A DNA stretch of 12,354 nucleotides from Pelagophyceae sp. CCMP2097. Its lineage: Eukaryota; Sar; Pelagophyceae. The notes under the pieces are model-generated. The model saw only the letters and a program-made list of their open reading frames with translations. It had not been told where the DNA came from and made no database searches. Below are positions 1-9,000 of the stretch, piece after piece; position 1 is the stretch's first letter; every line of letters starts with the position of its first letter. The position numbers were made by a program, and so were the translations under genes. Location of the stretch: positions 18,718-31,071 of the forward strand of contig MU657676.1 in the NCBI GenBank assembly GCA_026770575.1, in the 5' to 3' direction.

Positions 1-160
1 GTCCGTTGAACGGAGAGATCACTGCAAGCTCCATATATCAACGGACTTTTAACGGTGTTTTATTTGATAGGGTATCACTTTCGATAGGGTATCACTTTGA
101 GCTGAGGCTCTCTATTTACTCGTACATTTACTCGCGCATTTCGTTCGACGTTTCGGAAAT
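1..160. repeat. Cluster of short repeats at the left edge
   Basis: No gene is seen here. Three simple repeat structures occur. A 9-bp inverted repeat, gtccgttga at 1-9 and tcaacggac at 38-46, could form a short hairpin or be the end of an element that starts outside the window. A 17-bp unit beginning gatagggtatcacttt occurs twice in tandem at 66-99. A 12-bp unit beginning atttactcg is repeated at 114-137, with a degenerate third copy to about 149. The segment is much more AT-rich than the genes. Confidence 0.7.
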
Positions 161-398
161 TATAGCACTTTCCGGGTAAAATGAATGGGCGCCGGTACTT
201 GACTATCGACTATCGGCTGAAGTATCGACCAAAATCCCAAGTATCTGCGAGTCAAATACTCAATAAGCAGGCATTTAGGATTTTAATAAACCTTATTGAG
301 AATTTGACTCGCCGATACTTGGGATTTTGGTCGATACTTCAGCCGATAGTCGATAGTCAAGTATCGGCGCCCATTCATTTTACGCGGAAAGTGCTGTA
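161..398. mobile_element. Foldback (snap-back) element, 107-bp inverted arms
   Basis: The arm at 161-267 is the reverse complement of 292-398 with only about five mismatched or wobble positions (163/396, 175/384, 195/364, 246/313, 258/301), separated by a 24-nt loop at 268-291. Both ends carry TA (161-162 and 397-398), which is compatible with a TA target duplication as in Tc1/mariner-type MITEs. No transposase is present. A transcript through it would form a hairpin of about 100 bp, so it could also give rise to small RNAs. An 86-codon open frame inside it comes from the repeat and is not called as a gene. Confidence 0.75.
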
Positions 399-420
399 CA
401 TGTACGCGGAATCTGCTGTA
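381..420. repeat. Outer end of foldback repeated once more
   Basis: The last 18 bases of the foldback (381-398, tacgcggaaagtgctgta) recur with two mismatches at 403-420, a 22-bp period. This leaves a spare terminal motif just outside the element, possibly from an earlier insertion or from slippage. Confidence 0.55.
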
Positions 421-755
421 TACAATTGTAAGATCTCGTGACGCAAATTTCTCGATAGCAGAGCCAGAATTAAAATCCTTCCTGCGACCGGCTCGCGGCG
501 GTTAGACCCGAACCGCACGCCAAAGCGGCCGAAATCTTGCATGGTACCCCGGCCGGGTCCTGGGTTTGAACGAGGTATCGACGACTGCAGTGTCGTGGCG
601 CGTGACCTCGCATTTGATTCATCTGTGTGATAGATGCTTGAAAAATTTCCACGATCGTAATCGGTCTCAAAAGCTTCTAGCGGAGCAGAGTCCCCGCGAC
701 GGCGGCCTCTTCCCTTGCGGCTCGGGGCGGTCGCGGCGCACACACACGCGCGAGT
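421..755. other. Intergenic stretch, 3' side of the first gene
   Basis: Beyond the spare foldback end I see no convincing gene here. It lies downstream of the minus-strand gene that stops at 756, so the part near 756 is presumably its 3' UTR. Short open frames on both strands show no recognisable motif. A stretch near 541-590 has a ggtttgaac motif like a tRNA T-loop, but no cloverleaf can be built around it. Confidence 0.5.
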
Positions 756-1998
756 TTACTTGCTCGCCGGCTCGCTCGGCGTTTGGATCATCTCGAGGCC
801 CGTTTCGAACATTTTGTGGAACATTGCGGCGTCGGGGTGCACCTCCTCGGGAAACGGCGCCGCGGGCGATTCGGCGAGGTGCGCCGCCGCATTGCGCCGC
901 AGCGCCGCCGAAAAGGCCGCGCGCTCCGGCTCTCGGTTTTCGAAGAAGAACTCGCCAATGTGGTGGTGCACCAGCAGTGCCTCGAGGACGCCTACGCGCG
1001 CCGTCAGAGGCGCACGGGACGATGCTCGTCGAAAAGGCCCTGGCGTACCTTTGGGCGCGAGGCGGTGGTCTGCGAGGTCGTCGCAGCACTCTACTGCTGC
1101 GTCGAACGCTTCCGGGTATGCCAAGCACCACGCCGCAAACGGGTTCGCCGATAGCGCCGCTCGGAGCGGCGCGTCGTCGTCCTGGTGGACGAACTTGTGC
1201 GCCGGCGATGACGTCAGGAAAACGAGGCGCGCCCACTTCGGCAGGCCGCCGCTCGTCTCCGAGCACGTCGCGACGTGGCCGTCGCCGTTCTCCCAAGTCT
1301 GCTTGGCGACGAGGACCGACGCGCCAGCAAGGTCCTGGCCGTCCGACGCCAAAGCCTCGGCGCACAGCGCAGCGCCTATCCTATACGTCGGCCGCCGCGG
1401 GCGCCAGCCGCCGCGGATTCCGGGCGGGACACGAATGGGCCGCACCTCCCTCGAGGTCTCCCGCCTCGAACTTTTCGTCGGCGGCCTCGACGAGGGACTC
1501 GAGCCACACCGCCGCCGCCGGGATCTCCGCGCCGAGGCGCTCGCCGTAGAGAGCAAACGCGTCGATGCCCACCCTATCCGCCGCCGTCCACCCCTGGAAG
1601 CCGCGAACGTTACGCACTCGTGGTGGTCCTTGATCTTTGCGGCCTCGACTTCCACCCAGGGCCGCGCGGCGCCGCGGAGCTTCCACGACGCGACGCCCGT
1701 GAGCTTTGGCGTCTCGGGCTCTGGCGCGACGTACTTTGAGAATTCGTTGCGTCCTTTGTCGTTGGCCCGCTGGAGGCGGATCTTCCGAAGGCGGTCCGCC
1801 ATCTTCGTCTTGGAATCGTCCGACTCGCGCGTCAGCGGCTTCGCCGGCTTGCCGTCATCCTCGCCGGGCTTGGACACGTCGCGCTGTTTCGGCTTGTTCA
1901 GCGCAAAGCCGCCGCCTAGCCAGGCGCGATTCGGCTTAGAGGACGAGCCGACCGCGCGGGCGCGGCTCACCGCCCTTGAACTTCGTCCCCTTGCCCAT
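756..1998 (-). CDS. Conserved-looking hypothetical protein, five exons
   Basis: Function not recognised. Proposed exons (minus strand): 1998-1971, 1915-1656, 1593-1446, 1375-1049, 991-756, totalling 999 nt and 332 aa with stop TAA. The start at 1998 begins MGKGTKFKGG; splicing a 55-nt GTGAGC...CTAG intron joins it to GGFALNKPKQRD. The middle of the gene switches frame and back, which introns at 1594-1655 and 1376-1445 explain. The last intron (992-1048, GTACGC...GCGTAG, with CTGAC before the acceptor) is a multiple of three and would be missed by ORF calling. The second intron is uncertain: a 20-nt GTAACG...TTCCAG version (1594-1613) also keeps frame and would give 346 aa. The N-terminus is Lys/Arg-rich (KTKMADRLRKIRLQR), followed by a soluble, Ala/Glu-rich C-terminal half. 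No signal peptide or membrane segment is visible. The coding strand is supported by in-frame continuity over all joins. Confidence 0.6.
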
Positions 1999-2325
1999 CG
2001 CGAGCTCGCGGCGCCCGGCTCGGCGCAGAGGTTCCGGAAAGAAGTGTCGCCAGCTGTGCGGCACCGTGCGTCTTCGCGTCGGTCCCCCGGGCCGCGGTCA
2101 CGGCCCGGTGTGCTCGGTGCAGCTCGGTGCCTCGAGGTGGGGGTTGGATCGTATGTTAGGTACAAGGGTGAATGATTTTGCGCTTCGTGGGCCGGCTGCA
2201 GTCCATCGGCCGGCTGCAGTCCATATTCGAGAGGTCACAGGGAGCGGACAGTAGGTTGGCGGGGCGCGCGGCGCGCGGCAGCAGCGACGCTTAAGTCGTG
2301 GCGGGCCTGGCGCGGCATTGCCTCG
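1999..2325. promoter_or_regulatory. Intergenic region with 17-bp tandem repeat
   Basis: This 327-bp gap separates the exonuclease stop (2326) from the ATG of the downstream minus-strand gene (1998), so it must hold the promoter of the latter. A 17-bp unit, ggccggctgcagtccat, occurs twice (2190-2206 and 2208-2224; period 18), about 190-225 bp upstream of the ATG. It contains the PstI-like palindrome ctgcag and could be a paired protein-binding site; that is inference. No gene is seen. Confidence 0.5.
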
Positions 2326-3390
2326 TCACGAGAAGTGCGGCGCGCCGCAGGTGCACAGCTTGCGGTTGCCCTGGCAGACGCCCTCGAAGACGGGGTGCTT
2401 CATCGCGAACGAAGGCTCGCGCGGCGTCCGCAGCGTCGCCTGCCGCAGCGCCTCGAGGCGTGCGGGGTCGTGCCGCACCGACGCGTACGCGTGCCTATTC
2501 CGAATAGTGAGGCGTGGGCGCGCCCCGGCCCAGTCGCCCGTGCGGGCCAGGCTCGGGCGTCCCTCTAATCGCCGGCCTACGCACAGGAGCGCCATGGAGA
2601 TGCGCGCGTCGCCGACGGCGTCGTGGGACTGGCCCGGAGCGCGCACGGCGTTGAGCCAGCAGCGCGCGACGTGGTCCTGGCCGAAGTAGACGTAGCGCTG
2701 CTTGGCTGGCTCCCAGCAGCGGAAGAGCGCGGCCAGGTCGATCATGGCAGCAAAGTCGACGCCCTCGCGCAGGCTGAGCCACTCGACGTCCTTTGAGATG
2801 TTCGTCCCGACGAGGACGGCCGTCGGCGACAGTGCGGCGCGGAGCTGCGCGACGGCGGCGTCGAGGGCCACGCCGCGGCCGTCGACGAGCGCCGCGTTGA
2901 GGCCCGTCAGCGGCTCGAGGTACGAGATGACGGCGGCCGCGGGCTTCACGACGGCGTCGAGGAGGAGCTGCTGACGCACGTCGACGGCGCCGACGGAGGC
3001 GACGGCGCGGTCGAGGTGCGTCAAACCCGTGGCCACGCACTCCACGTCCACGGCCACCGCAGCGTCGTAGTTGCCCGCCAGCGCAGCCAAGTGGTCCGGC
3101 TCTGCGGGCACGGCGCGCACGGCGCCGGCAGCGCCGTGGGAAAAGGTGCAGGCGGCGCCGTTGCGGCACTCGCCGCGCTGGAAGAAGAAGATGCACGGCT
3201 TGGAAGACGGCGCGCGCGGGGACGTCGCGCCGTCCGTCGACGTCGGCGACGGCGGCGCGGCGGCGGCGGCGTGCGCAAAGGGGCATGTGTTGCCGTTGCG
3301 GCAGGCGCCAGAGGCGAAGAAACGGCAGGGCGCCTTAGCCCGAACACCTTGTCCATTTGCCGCCGCTGCCGCTACCTGGAACTCGGCCAT
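2326..3390 (-). CDS. CCCH zinc-finger / DEDDh 3'-5' exonuclease
   Basis: Probable RNA-directed 3'-5' exonuclease of the DEDDh (RNase T/REX-like) superfamily with an RNA-binding N-terminus. Two CCCH fingers are visible: C22-x7-C30-x5-C36-x3-H40 and C66-x8-C75-x5-C81-x3-H85. The nuclease has ExoI D115-x-E117 (AVDVECVATG), ExoII around D201 (LVGTNISKDVEWL) and ExoIII H256-x4-D261 (HDAVGDA), so all catalytic residues are present. A 90-nt in-frame intron, 2584-2495 (GTGCGT...GAATAG), is very likely. Removing it joins ARISMAL to HAYASVRHDPARL, as expected just after ExoIII in this family, and gives 324 aa rather than 354. A second optional in-frame intron of 42 nt (3375-3334) near the N-terminus cannot be excluded. 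The C-terminus has three Cys (GVCQGNRKLCTCG) that might bind metal. Start ATG at 3390 has a good context (GCCATGG). Substrate is unknown; mRNA decay or RNA maturation is inferred from the fingers. Confidence 0.87.
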   Translation of the reverse strand: MAEFQVAAAAANGQGVRAKAPCRFFASGACRNGNTCPFAHAAAAAPPSPTSTDGATSPRAPSSKPCIFFFQRGECRNGAACTFSHGAAGAVRAVPAEPDHLAALAGNYDAAVAVDVECVATGLTHLDRAVASVGAVDVRQQLLLDAVVKPAAAVISYLEPLTGLNAALVDGRGVALDAAVAQLRAALSPTAVLVGTNISKDVEWLSLREGVDFAAMIDLAALFRCWEPAKQRYVYFGQDHVARCWLNAVRAPGQSHDAVGDARISMALLCVGRRLEGRPSLARTGDWAGARPRLTIRNRHAYASVRHDPARLEALRQATLRTPREPSFAMKHPVFEGVCQGNRKLCTCGAPHFS

Positions 3391-3946
3391 GGCGGCGGGC
3401 GGGGGGGTGGCTGTGGACGGCGCGCGGGGCGGGAGAGGCGGGTGGTCGATTGGCGGGCGGCGCGGGGGGCGAGAGAGGGGGCGGTTGGTGTCAAGTTGGC
3501 GAACACGTTAGCCTCGATGGCGAATATTCGGAGAAGCGTCAAGAATTTATTTTTTACGTGTTCGATCGAATCCACGACCGCAGCTGCACCGGTAGACGTG
3601 CGAAGCACTCGAGGCCTGCTCTGCCGACCTTGACGTCCGAACACACGCTATCCAGAATATGATCCGTTGCAGAGGTTGCTTGCTCAAGATCCACCCTGGG
3701 TTCTTGGTCAAGAACAAAATGGCCTTGGCTCGTTGGCGCAAGCACCTTTGTATGTTTCACGGAACAGTGTTATCGGCGCGTTATTCAGAGCGCCGCCCGC
3801 TTGCATCGAGCGTCGGCGGCGGGCGTCGGTGGCGAGCGTCGGTGGCGGGCGGGTCGCACCCGGAGTACGACCGGATGCATTGGAAGTCTAAAGGAGGATG
3901 TACAGGTGGTGCGTGGTCTTCGGCCGCTGCGAATAGGGAAACGCGG
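3391..3946. other. Intergenic region, exonuclease promoter side
   Basis: This 556-bp gap lies between the ATG of the exonuclease gene and the stop of the next minus-strand gene. The first about 110 bp are very G-rich on the plus strand; 3490-3790 is clearly more AT-rich. A 16-bp near-palindrome, gttcttg-gt-caagaac, lies at 3700-3715. A degenerate 12-14 bp tandem array (units like gcgtcggtggcg) lies at about 3809-3852. Open frames of 64-106 codons exist on both strands, but none shows motifs or consistent codon use, so none is called. Confidence 0.45.
3700..3715. repeat. 16-bp dyad gttcttg-gt-caagaac
   Basis: Perfect 7-bp arms with a 2-bp centre, about 310 bp upstream of the exonuclease ATG. 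It could be an operator-like site for a dimeric protein; nothing else supports a role. Confidence 0.4.
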
Positions 3947-4811
3947 TCAAAAAGTCATCTCGGGCTGCTCGAGCCTTGATCGTTGGCGCCGCGCCCTTGC
4001 CTGCTCGACGTTCTTCTTGGCCAGGGGCCCGACCCCCGAGTTGATCCGCGCGCGGGCGTAGCCTAGAAACGGCGCGCTCTCCGCGAGGGCGCGCTTCGAA
4101 GCGCGTCGACGCGCGCTTTGTGTCCGAGGCCGCACTCCGCGGGCGCGCGCGCCGCGGTCCGCGACGCACCGCTGCTGCGGATGCCCGCGCCGTCGCCGAT
4201 CTGCTCGAGGCGGTTGGCGATGAGCCTGTTCTCGGCCGTGATTTTGGACCCTTGCCGCCGCCGCTGGATCTCGCTGGCTGAGACGTGTTTCATCCCGCTC
4301 TGGTCGAAAAAGGCCGCGTTGTGCGAAAAGCCACCGGCCTGCGCGGAGCGTCGTCGTATGCGCGCGCGGCGACGGCGCGCGGCCCGCGCGGCGGGGGCGC
4401 GCGGACGAAGGAAGAAGCGGGTGGCTCCAACCTTGGCGTTGCGCTTCGAAATGTCCTTGAGGTGGCGCTCGATGTGCGTGTTCGCCTGCTCGATGCGGAA
4501 CCTGCGCGGCGGGCCTCGCGCGGCGCGCCGCGCGTCGAGCCGGCGGCGTACCGTTCCTTTTCGGCCGCTGCAAAGTCTTTTCGCCGCTGCTGCTCCTTTT
4601 GCGACTGCGGCTGCGACGAGGCCTGCGGCATCGCGGCGCGGCGCGGCTCGTCGTACTGCGGCTGGCTCGCCTCGGCGTGGCGGCCGAGCGAGTCGCCCAT
4701 CTGCTGCTTCAGCTGGGCGTTGAGCGCGAGCGCTTGCCGGAACGCCTCCTCCTCGCCGTCGTCCCAGGCCTCGCCGCCGCCCTGGTCGTCGTCCGAGTAC
4801 TCGTCGTCCAT
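3947..4811 (-). CDS. Acidic/coiled-coil protein, weakly Hemingway/CFAP97-like
   Basis: Proposed exons (minus): 4811-4552, 4501-4170, 4062-3947, total 708 nt, 235 aa, stop TGA. Intron 1 is 50 nt (GTACGC...GCGCAG) and joins AAEKER to FRIEQANTHIERHLKDISKRNAK. Intron 2 is 107 nt (GTGCGT...TTCTAG) and joins IRSSG to YARARINSGVGPLAKKNVEQ. An extra in-frame 93-nt intron (4431-4339, GTTGGA...GCGCAG) would remove an Arg/Ala-rich stretch and shorten the protein to 204 aa; this is undecided. The N-terminus is acidic (MDDEYSDDDQGGG), then Gln/Lys/Glu-rich helix, then ASEIQRRRQGSKITAENRLIANRLEQI. That last element resembles the 'EN-L-RL' helix of Hemingway/CFAP97 ciliary proteins, but the match is short and the family call is tentative. 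I chose ATG 4811 because the upstream in-frame extension has only a GTG. No membrane or targeting signal is seen. Confidence 0.62.
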
Positions 4812-5008
4812 CCTGGAAAGACGCTGGGCACGGGCCACTGCCGCTCAAGCGTCACGGGTGGAGCAACCGTTTTAAGAAAGTCTTTTTGTTTTTTAAAGTA
4901 GATCTAATCCTCGTCGCGGACTTCAAGAAACGTCGAGTTCTGAACGCCGACTCGATCGGAGACTGAAGTGCAAGCGCCCGCCGCGACGCGCCGCCGACTT
5001 GCATCATC
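4812..5008. promoter_or_regulatory. Divergent (bidirectional) promoter region
   Basis: 197 bp separate two divergent ATGs (4811 minus, 5009 plus). It contains a T/A-rich patch at 4870-4900 with tttttgttttttaaagta, standing out in GC-rich DNA. The core tttaaagta recurs at 11499-11507, about 50 bp upstream of the methyltransferase-DTW ATG, so it may be a shared core-promoter element. That is inference from two sites. Confidence 0.45.
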
Positions 5009-5691
5009 ATGTCGCCGCAGCTGTGGCTCCTGGCCGCGCTTTGCTCGGGCGCGCGCGCGCTCGAGCTGCGCGGCGCTTTGACGCGGCGCGTCTTCGCCGC
5101 GGGGACGGTGGCGACGGTTGCGGCGCCGGCGTTCGCCGAGGCCCCGCCGGCGGAGCTGCAGGAAGCGGCGGCGGCGGAGCGCAAGGTCTTTAAGAAGGCC
5201 ATCGGGCCGCTGTACAAGCGCGCGACGTTTGACCTCAAGACGCGCAAGTACCTGCCCGGCGAGGTGCACGTCCCAACGGACTTTGTACAAGGAGACGACT
5301 CCGTCTTCATCGGATCCTACACCGACCCGAACCACCCGGGTGCGCACGCAAGCGCGCCGAGCGCTCGCGCGCCGAGCGCCGCGGCGACCGCGCGGCGCTA
5401 GGCGGCACGCGGACAATCGTGCTCCTCGAGCAGGAGCTCGAGCCCTTCCGCCTCGCAGAGGTCACGGGTGCGTATTCGCGCGCGGCGGCATGCGGCGGCA
5501 CCCCGCGCACCCTAGGCGGCGGCGGCAAGGGCGAGCCGGCTTCGTTCACGCTTCCGGCCGTCGTCTTCGCGGACAAGATCACCGTCGACTTTTCCTCAAA
5601 GGGCGGCCCAAAGGACTACTCCGGCACGTTCAACGAGGCCAAGAAGTGCATCGTCTGGCCCGACGGCAACAAGTGGCCCAAGACCGCCTAA
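5009..5691 (+). CDS. Predicted TAT-targeted thylakoid-lumen protein
   Basis: Three exons: 5009-5339, 5402-5467, 5516-5691; 573 nt, 190 aa, stop TAA. Introns of 62 nt (GTGCGC...CGCTAG) and 48 nt (GTGCGT...CCCTAG) are both phase 1, and each rebuilds a Gly codon. Joining gives YTDPNHPG-GTRTIVLLEQE and LAEVTG-GGGKGEPASFTLP. Residues 1-17 form a hydrophobic ER signal peptide (MSPQLWLLAALCSGARA). Next come LTRR (twin Arg 26-27), a hydrophobic run and AFA-EA (cleavage near 43), the signature of Tat transfer into the lumen. This three-part address matches plastids bounded by extra membranes. The mature part has the motifs YTDPNHPG (104-111), ITVDFSSKGGPKDYSG and WPDGNKW (180-186). I recognise these as a conserved plastid/cyanobacteria-related pattern, but I cannot name a function. 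It shares its promoter region with the divergent gene on the left. Confidence 0.85.
5352..5379 (+). repeat. 15-bp tandem repeat inside intron
   Basis: The 13-mer gcgcgccgagcgc occurs at 5352-5364 and 5367-5379 within the first intron (5340-5401) of the lumen-protein gene. It is a local duplication inside a very short intron. Confidence 0.6.
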
Positions 5692-6018
5692 GCAGCACGA
5701 CCGAGCAGATAAGGGCCCCCGCGGGGCGGTCGAGGGCGCGCGAGGCGCGGGGCGCCGATCTCGCTCTGAGGCACGAGGGTTTTGTATACCCCGGGGAGAG
5801 TATCGGGTCCGCTCTACCCCTCCAGGAGCGACGGCTGGAACACGGCGCGTCGATCGAAGATCCTCTGAGATCTCGTTTCATGAAAAAAATTGTTCCGTGA
5901 AATTTTGACCTGATGTATTTCAGCGACCTATAGGGGTGCGCGGGAAACGCCGGCGCCCGCCGCGTTGTCGCCGCCGTCGCTCCGTTTCGAATTTTCCCTT
6001 CTCGCGCCCGAAGGTAGG
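5692..6018. promoter_or_regulatory. Intergenic region upstream of DUF1769-PH-DUF547 gene
   Basis: This 327-bp gap lies between two plus-strand genes and must hold the terminator of the first and the promoter of the second. It contains tataccccggggaga at 5785-5799, repeated exactly at 12084-12098, and an A/T-rich patch at about 5875-5920 (gaaaaaaattgttccgtgaaattttg). No gene or RNA gene is recognised. Confidence 0.45.
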
Positions 6019-9000
6019 ATGGCGTCGGACGAGGGCCTGGCGTCGGCGGTTTGGCACTTTTTGGCCGAGGCGCGAATTTGGGTAGTCGAGGCGGACCCCC
6101 ATTCGTTGGCATTGATGGCGGTCTGCGGCGGCGCGCTCCTCTGGCGCGAGGCGCACCCGGTCCTCCGCGCGCTGGCACTGCTGCTCTACACGGCGGCGGC
6201 GAAGCGCGCCCTCGCGCCGCCGGCGCCGCCGGCGGCGGCCCGCGTTTTGGCGGCGCGCCGGACAATGTCCGTCGGCGGCCACGAGGAGGACGACGAGGAC
6301 GACGAGGACGACGACGAGGCACACCAACCGCGGTGCTTTGTTCTCGCGGAGACGCACGCCAAGCGCCTGCGGCCCGACGGGACGTGCGCCGCGTTCCAGA
6401 CGGCGCGGTTCAGCGGCGCGTGCCGCTTCAAGACAACGCTCGACGGCGGTAACGCGGGCTGCGCCGTCGCGCTGCGCGGCCGCTTCGACAAGCCTCTCGC
6501 GCCGGGCACGCGCCTCTTCTTTGGCGCGGACATTGTTGACGGCGAAGTGCCCCTCGGCCGCGGCGCTAGATCCTGCGCTGCCGCGCTGCTGACGCTGGCG
6601 AAGAAGCTCATGAAGTGCGACGTGCGCTACGACCTCGTGCGCCAAGCCGACGACGCGGGGCCTTTTGTTCACTTTGACGCCTTTCAAGCCGCCGATGTGT
6701 TGCAAATTGACGACGCCGCAGACGAATACGACACGCTGCCCCTCGACGTACCGCGCGCGCAGAAGGACGAGGGCGCCGTCGAACTCCTCTACAAGTCCAA
6801 CGCACGAATCACCATGTGCTGGCGGTCCAAGAACTTGGACCTCCAGAAGTGGGCCTTCGCCGGACTACCAAGATGGTGAGCCGCTCGAACGTGAAAGGCT
6901 CGTCTCGGGAAGAGTTCCCCGTTACGGCTCCGCTAGGCTCGGCGGCGAGATGGGGATTGGTCGGCTCTGGGGAGACGGTATGACCAAACTGCGTTTCGTC
7001 CTCTACGCCCTCGAGCCCGCCGTCGGCGACCAGCCGCAAAACAAGCTCGTCATCTTCGAAATGAACGTCGAGCGAAGCGCCGTCGCCTCCGCGTTGAAGG
7101 TCCGCCGCCGCCGATCTTCCACGACCGACGCGCCCGCGCCTGCGAGCAGCGCCGACGAAGACGCCGACGGCAGCGGCGACGGCGGCGAGCCGGCGCTTGG
7201 CACCGATGCGCAGCAGGCCGCGGCTGAGGGCCCCGCCGTCCTCGTCGACGCCGCCGGGATCGCGCTCTTCTTCGTCAAGGCAGCGGGCGCGCCGAGGCGC
7301 CTCGTCGCCCTCGAGGCGGCGCGCTCCTCGCGCCACGAGGCGGCGTCGCCGCGCGGGCCGGCGGCCGCGGACGTGGTGCGGCAGCTGACGCGCGCGGAGC
7401 GGCGGCGGCGCGCGCTGCGGCCCTGGTGCGATGCGGGTGGCGAAGACGCGGCCGTGGACGCGGCCGCGCGGCGGAACATGGCCAACCACTCTACTACTCT
7501 CTCCGAGCTCTTCTGCGGCGGCGCAGCGGCGCCGGTGGCGGGCGAAGACGCGCGCGTCGACGTGGCCTGCCTGCTGCGCGTCTGGAAACAGGGCTGGCTC
7601 GTCGGCCGCCTTGTTTTGGACCTGGACCGCGGCGAGTGTTTCTTTGCCGCCAAGCGGAGCACAAAGCTCGGCGGCCTGACGTCGCAGGCATCGTTGCGCC
7701 TGCCTTTGTCTACGGTCGACGGCGCGCGCGCTCTGGACGCTTTACACCTCGGCGCGCTCGAGGCGGCGCCGCGCGACGGCGCGGATTCGCTCGGCGCGTT
7801 CGAGCTGTTGACGCCGAGCCGCGCCTGGGTCCTAATCGTCTCGACGAAGCGCTGCGCCGACGATGTCGTCGAGGCCATCCGCCACGAGCTCGACGGCGCC
7901 AACGATTCGCCCGCCGACCCCGGCCCCGCGGCGGCGGACGTCGCCGGGCGCTTCGTCGATTCGTGGAGGCAGGGCGAGCGCCTCGGCGCCGCGCGCGGCG
8001 AGTTCCGCGGCCGCGTCGTGCTCAACCGCGTTGTCGCGAATCGAACCGAAAGCGCCGTCGTGCCGCCCGACGACGTCGCGCGCGCGCCCGCACGCGTCCT
8101 CCGCCTCCTCGCCGCCGCGACGACGTCGGCCGCCGCGCTCCAAGACGCGCTCGCCGCCGCCGCCGCGCTGGCGACGCTCACGCTCCAGCAAGTCGCCACG
8201 CTGCGCGGGCCCGCAGCAATCGCCTTCGCGCTCAACCTGCGCCGCGCCGCGTCGGTGATGCCGGCTGCATGACCCAGAGGATGGTGTGATCACGCAGTCG
8301 TGGGGCGGTACCACAAAGACACGCGCCTGGTGGCCTTCATACTCATGCGATTCCGGCGCGCACCGTCATCGCACTGCCGCCCTAGGTACCACTGCATCGT
8401 CGTGCACGCGCAGCTCGCGCAGTACATGCGGTGAGTCCTCAAGAGTCGCAGAGCCTCTCCGCGGCGGCGCAGGCATACCCTTAGGAATACGGCGGCGGCG
8501 CGCGACGGCAAGGCGACTACACGGAGCGCCATGGCGCTGAGCGACCTCCTCAGCCGCGCGTCGTACATCGTCGCAGGCACGGCCGTCTCGCTCGTGCGTC
8601 CCGCGACCGTGGCGACGTGTTTGTCTTTCGGTGCTTGACGGCCTGCTGCGTAGGTCGAGTTGGAACACGGCATCATCCGGAAGAATTCGTCGGCGCCGTC
8701 GACGATGCTGCGGTCGCTGCTGCTGCCGTCGTCGGCGGTGCGCGCGGCGCTGCCGCTGCGCGTGGCCGTCTTCGACGCGCGGCTCAACTTTGCCATGCAC
8801 GCGGGTATCGCGGCCTCGGGCCCCGCGCGCGTCTGCGTCTTCGACGCCGAAAGCCTAGATGGCCAGCTGCGCGCCACCGCCGCGCGCTGCGTATCGCACT
8901 TCCTCGCCCACGCCGCGGGGCCACTGTTGCCACCCGTGACGAGATTCTTCGTCGATGATTTCACGCCCGGCAGCAGCGACCGCCGCGGCCTCGCCGCCGC

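Noticed and set aside
181..441. 86-codon open frame at the left edge
   Set aside because: It lies almost wholly inside the foldback repeat, so its openness follows from the inverted repeat rather than from coding.
535..620. tRNA-like T-loop (gggtttgaac)
   Set aside because: No matching acceptor, D or anticodon stems can be formed at the right distances on either strand.
715..2175. 486-codon open frame on the plus strand, antisense to the first gene
   Set aside because: It is a shadow of GC-rich coding on the other strand. It is low in recognisable motifs, and the minus strand gives a consistent spliced protein with good start and splice sites.
3554..3979. Small open frames of 64-106 codons on both strands between the exonuclease and CFAP97-like genes
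   Set aside because: They overlap one another, have no motif, no good splice partners and run into the next gene's 3' end.
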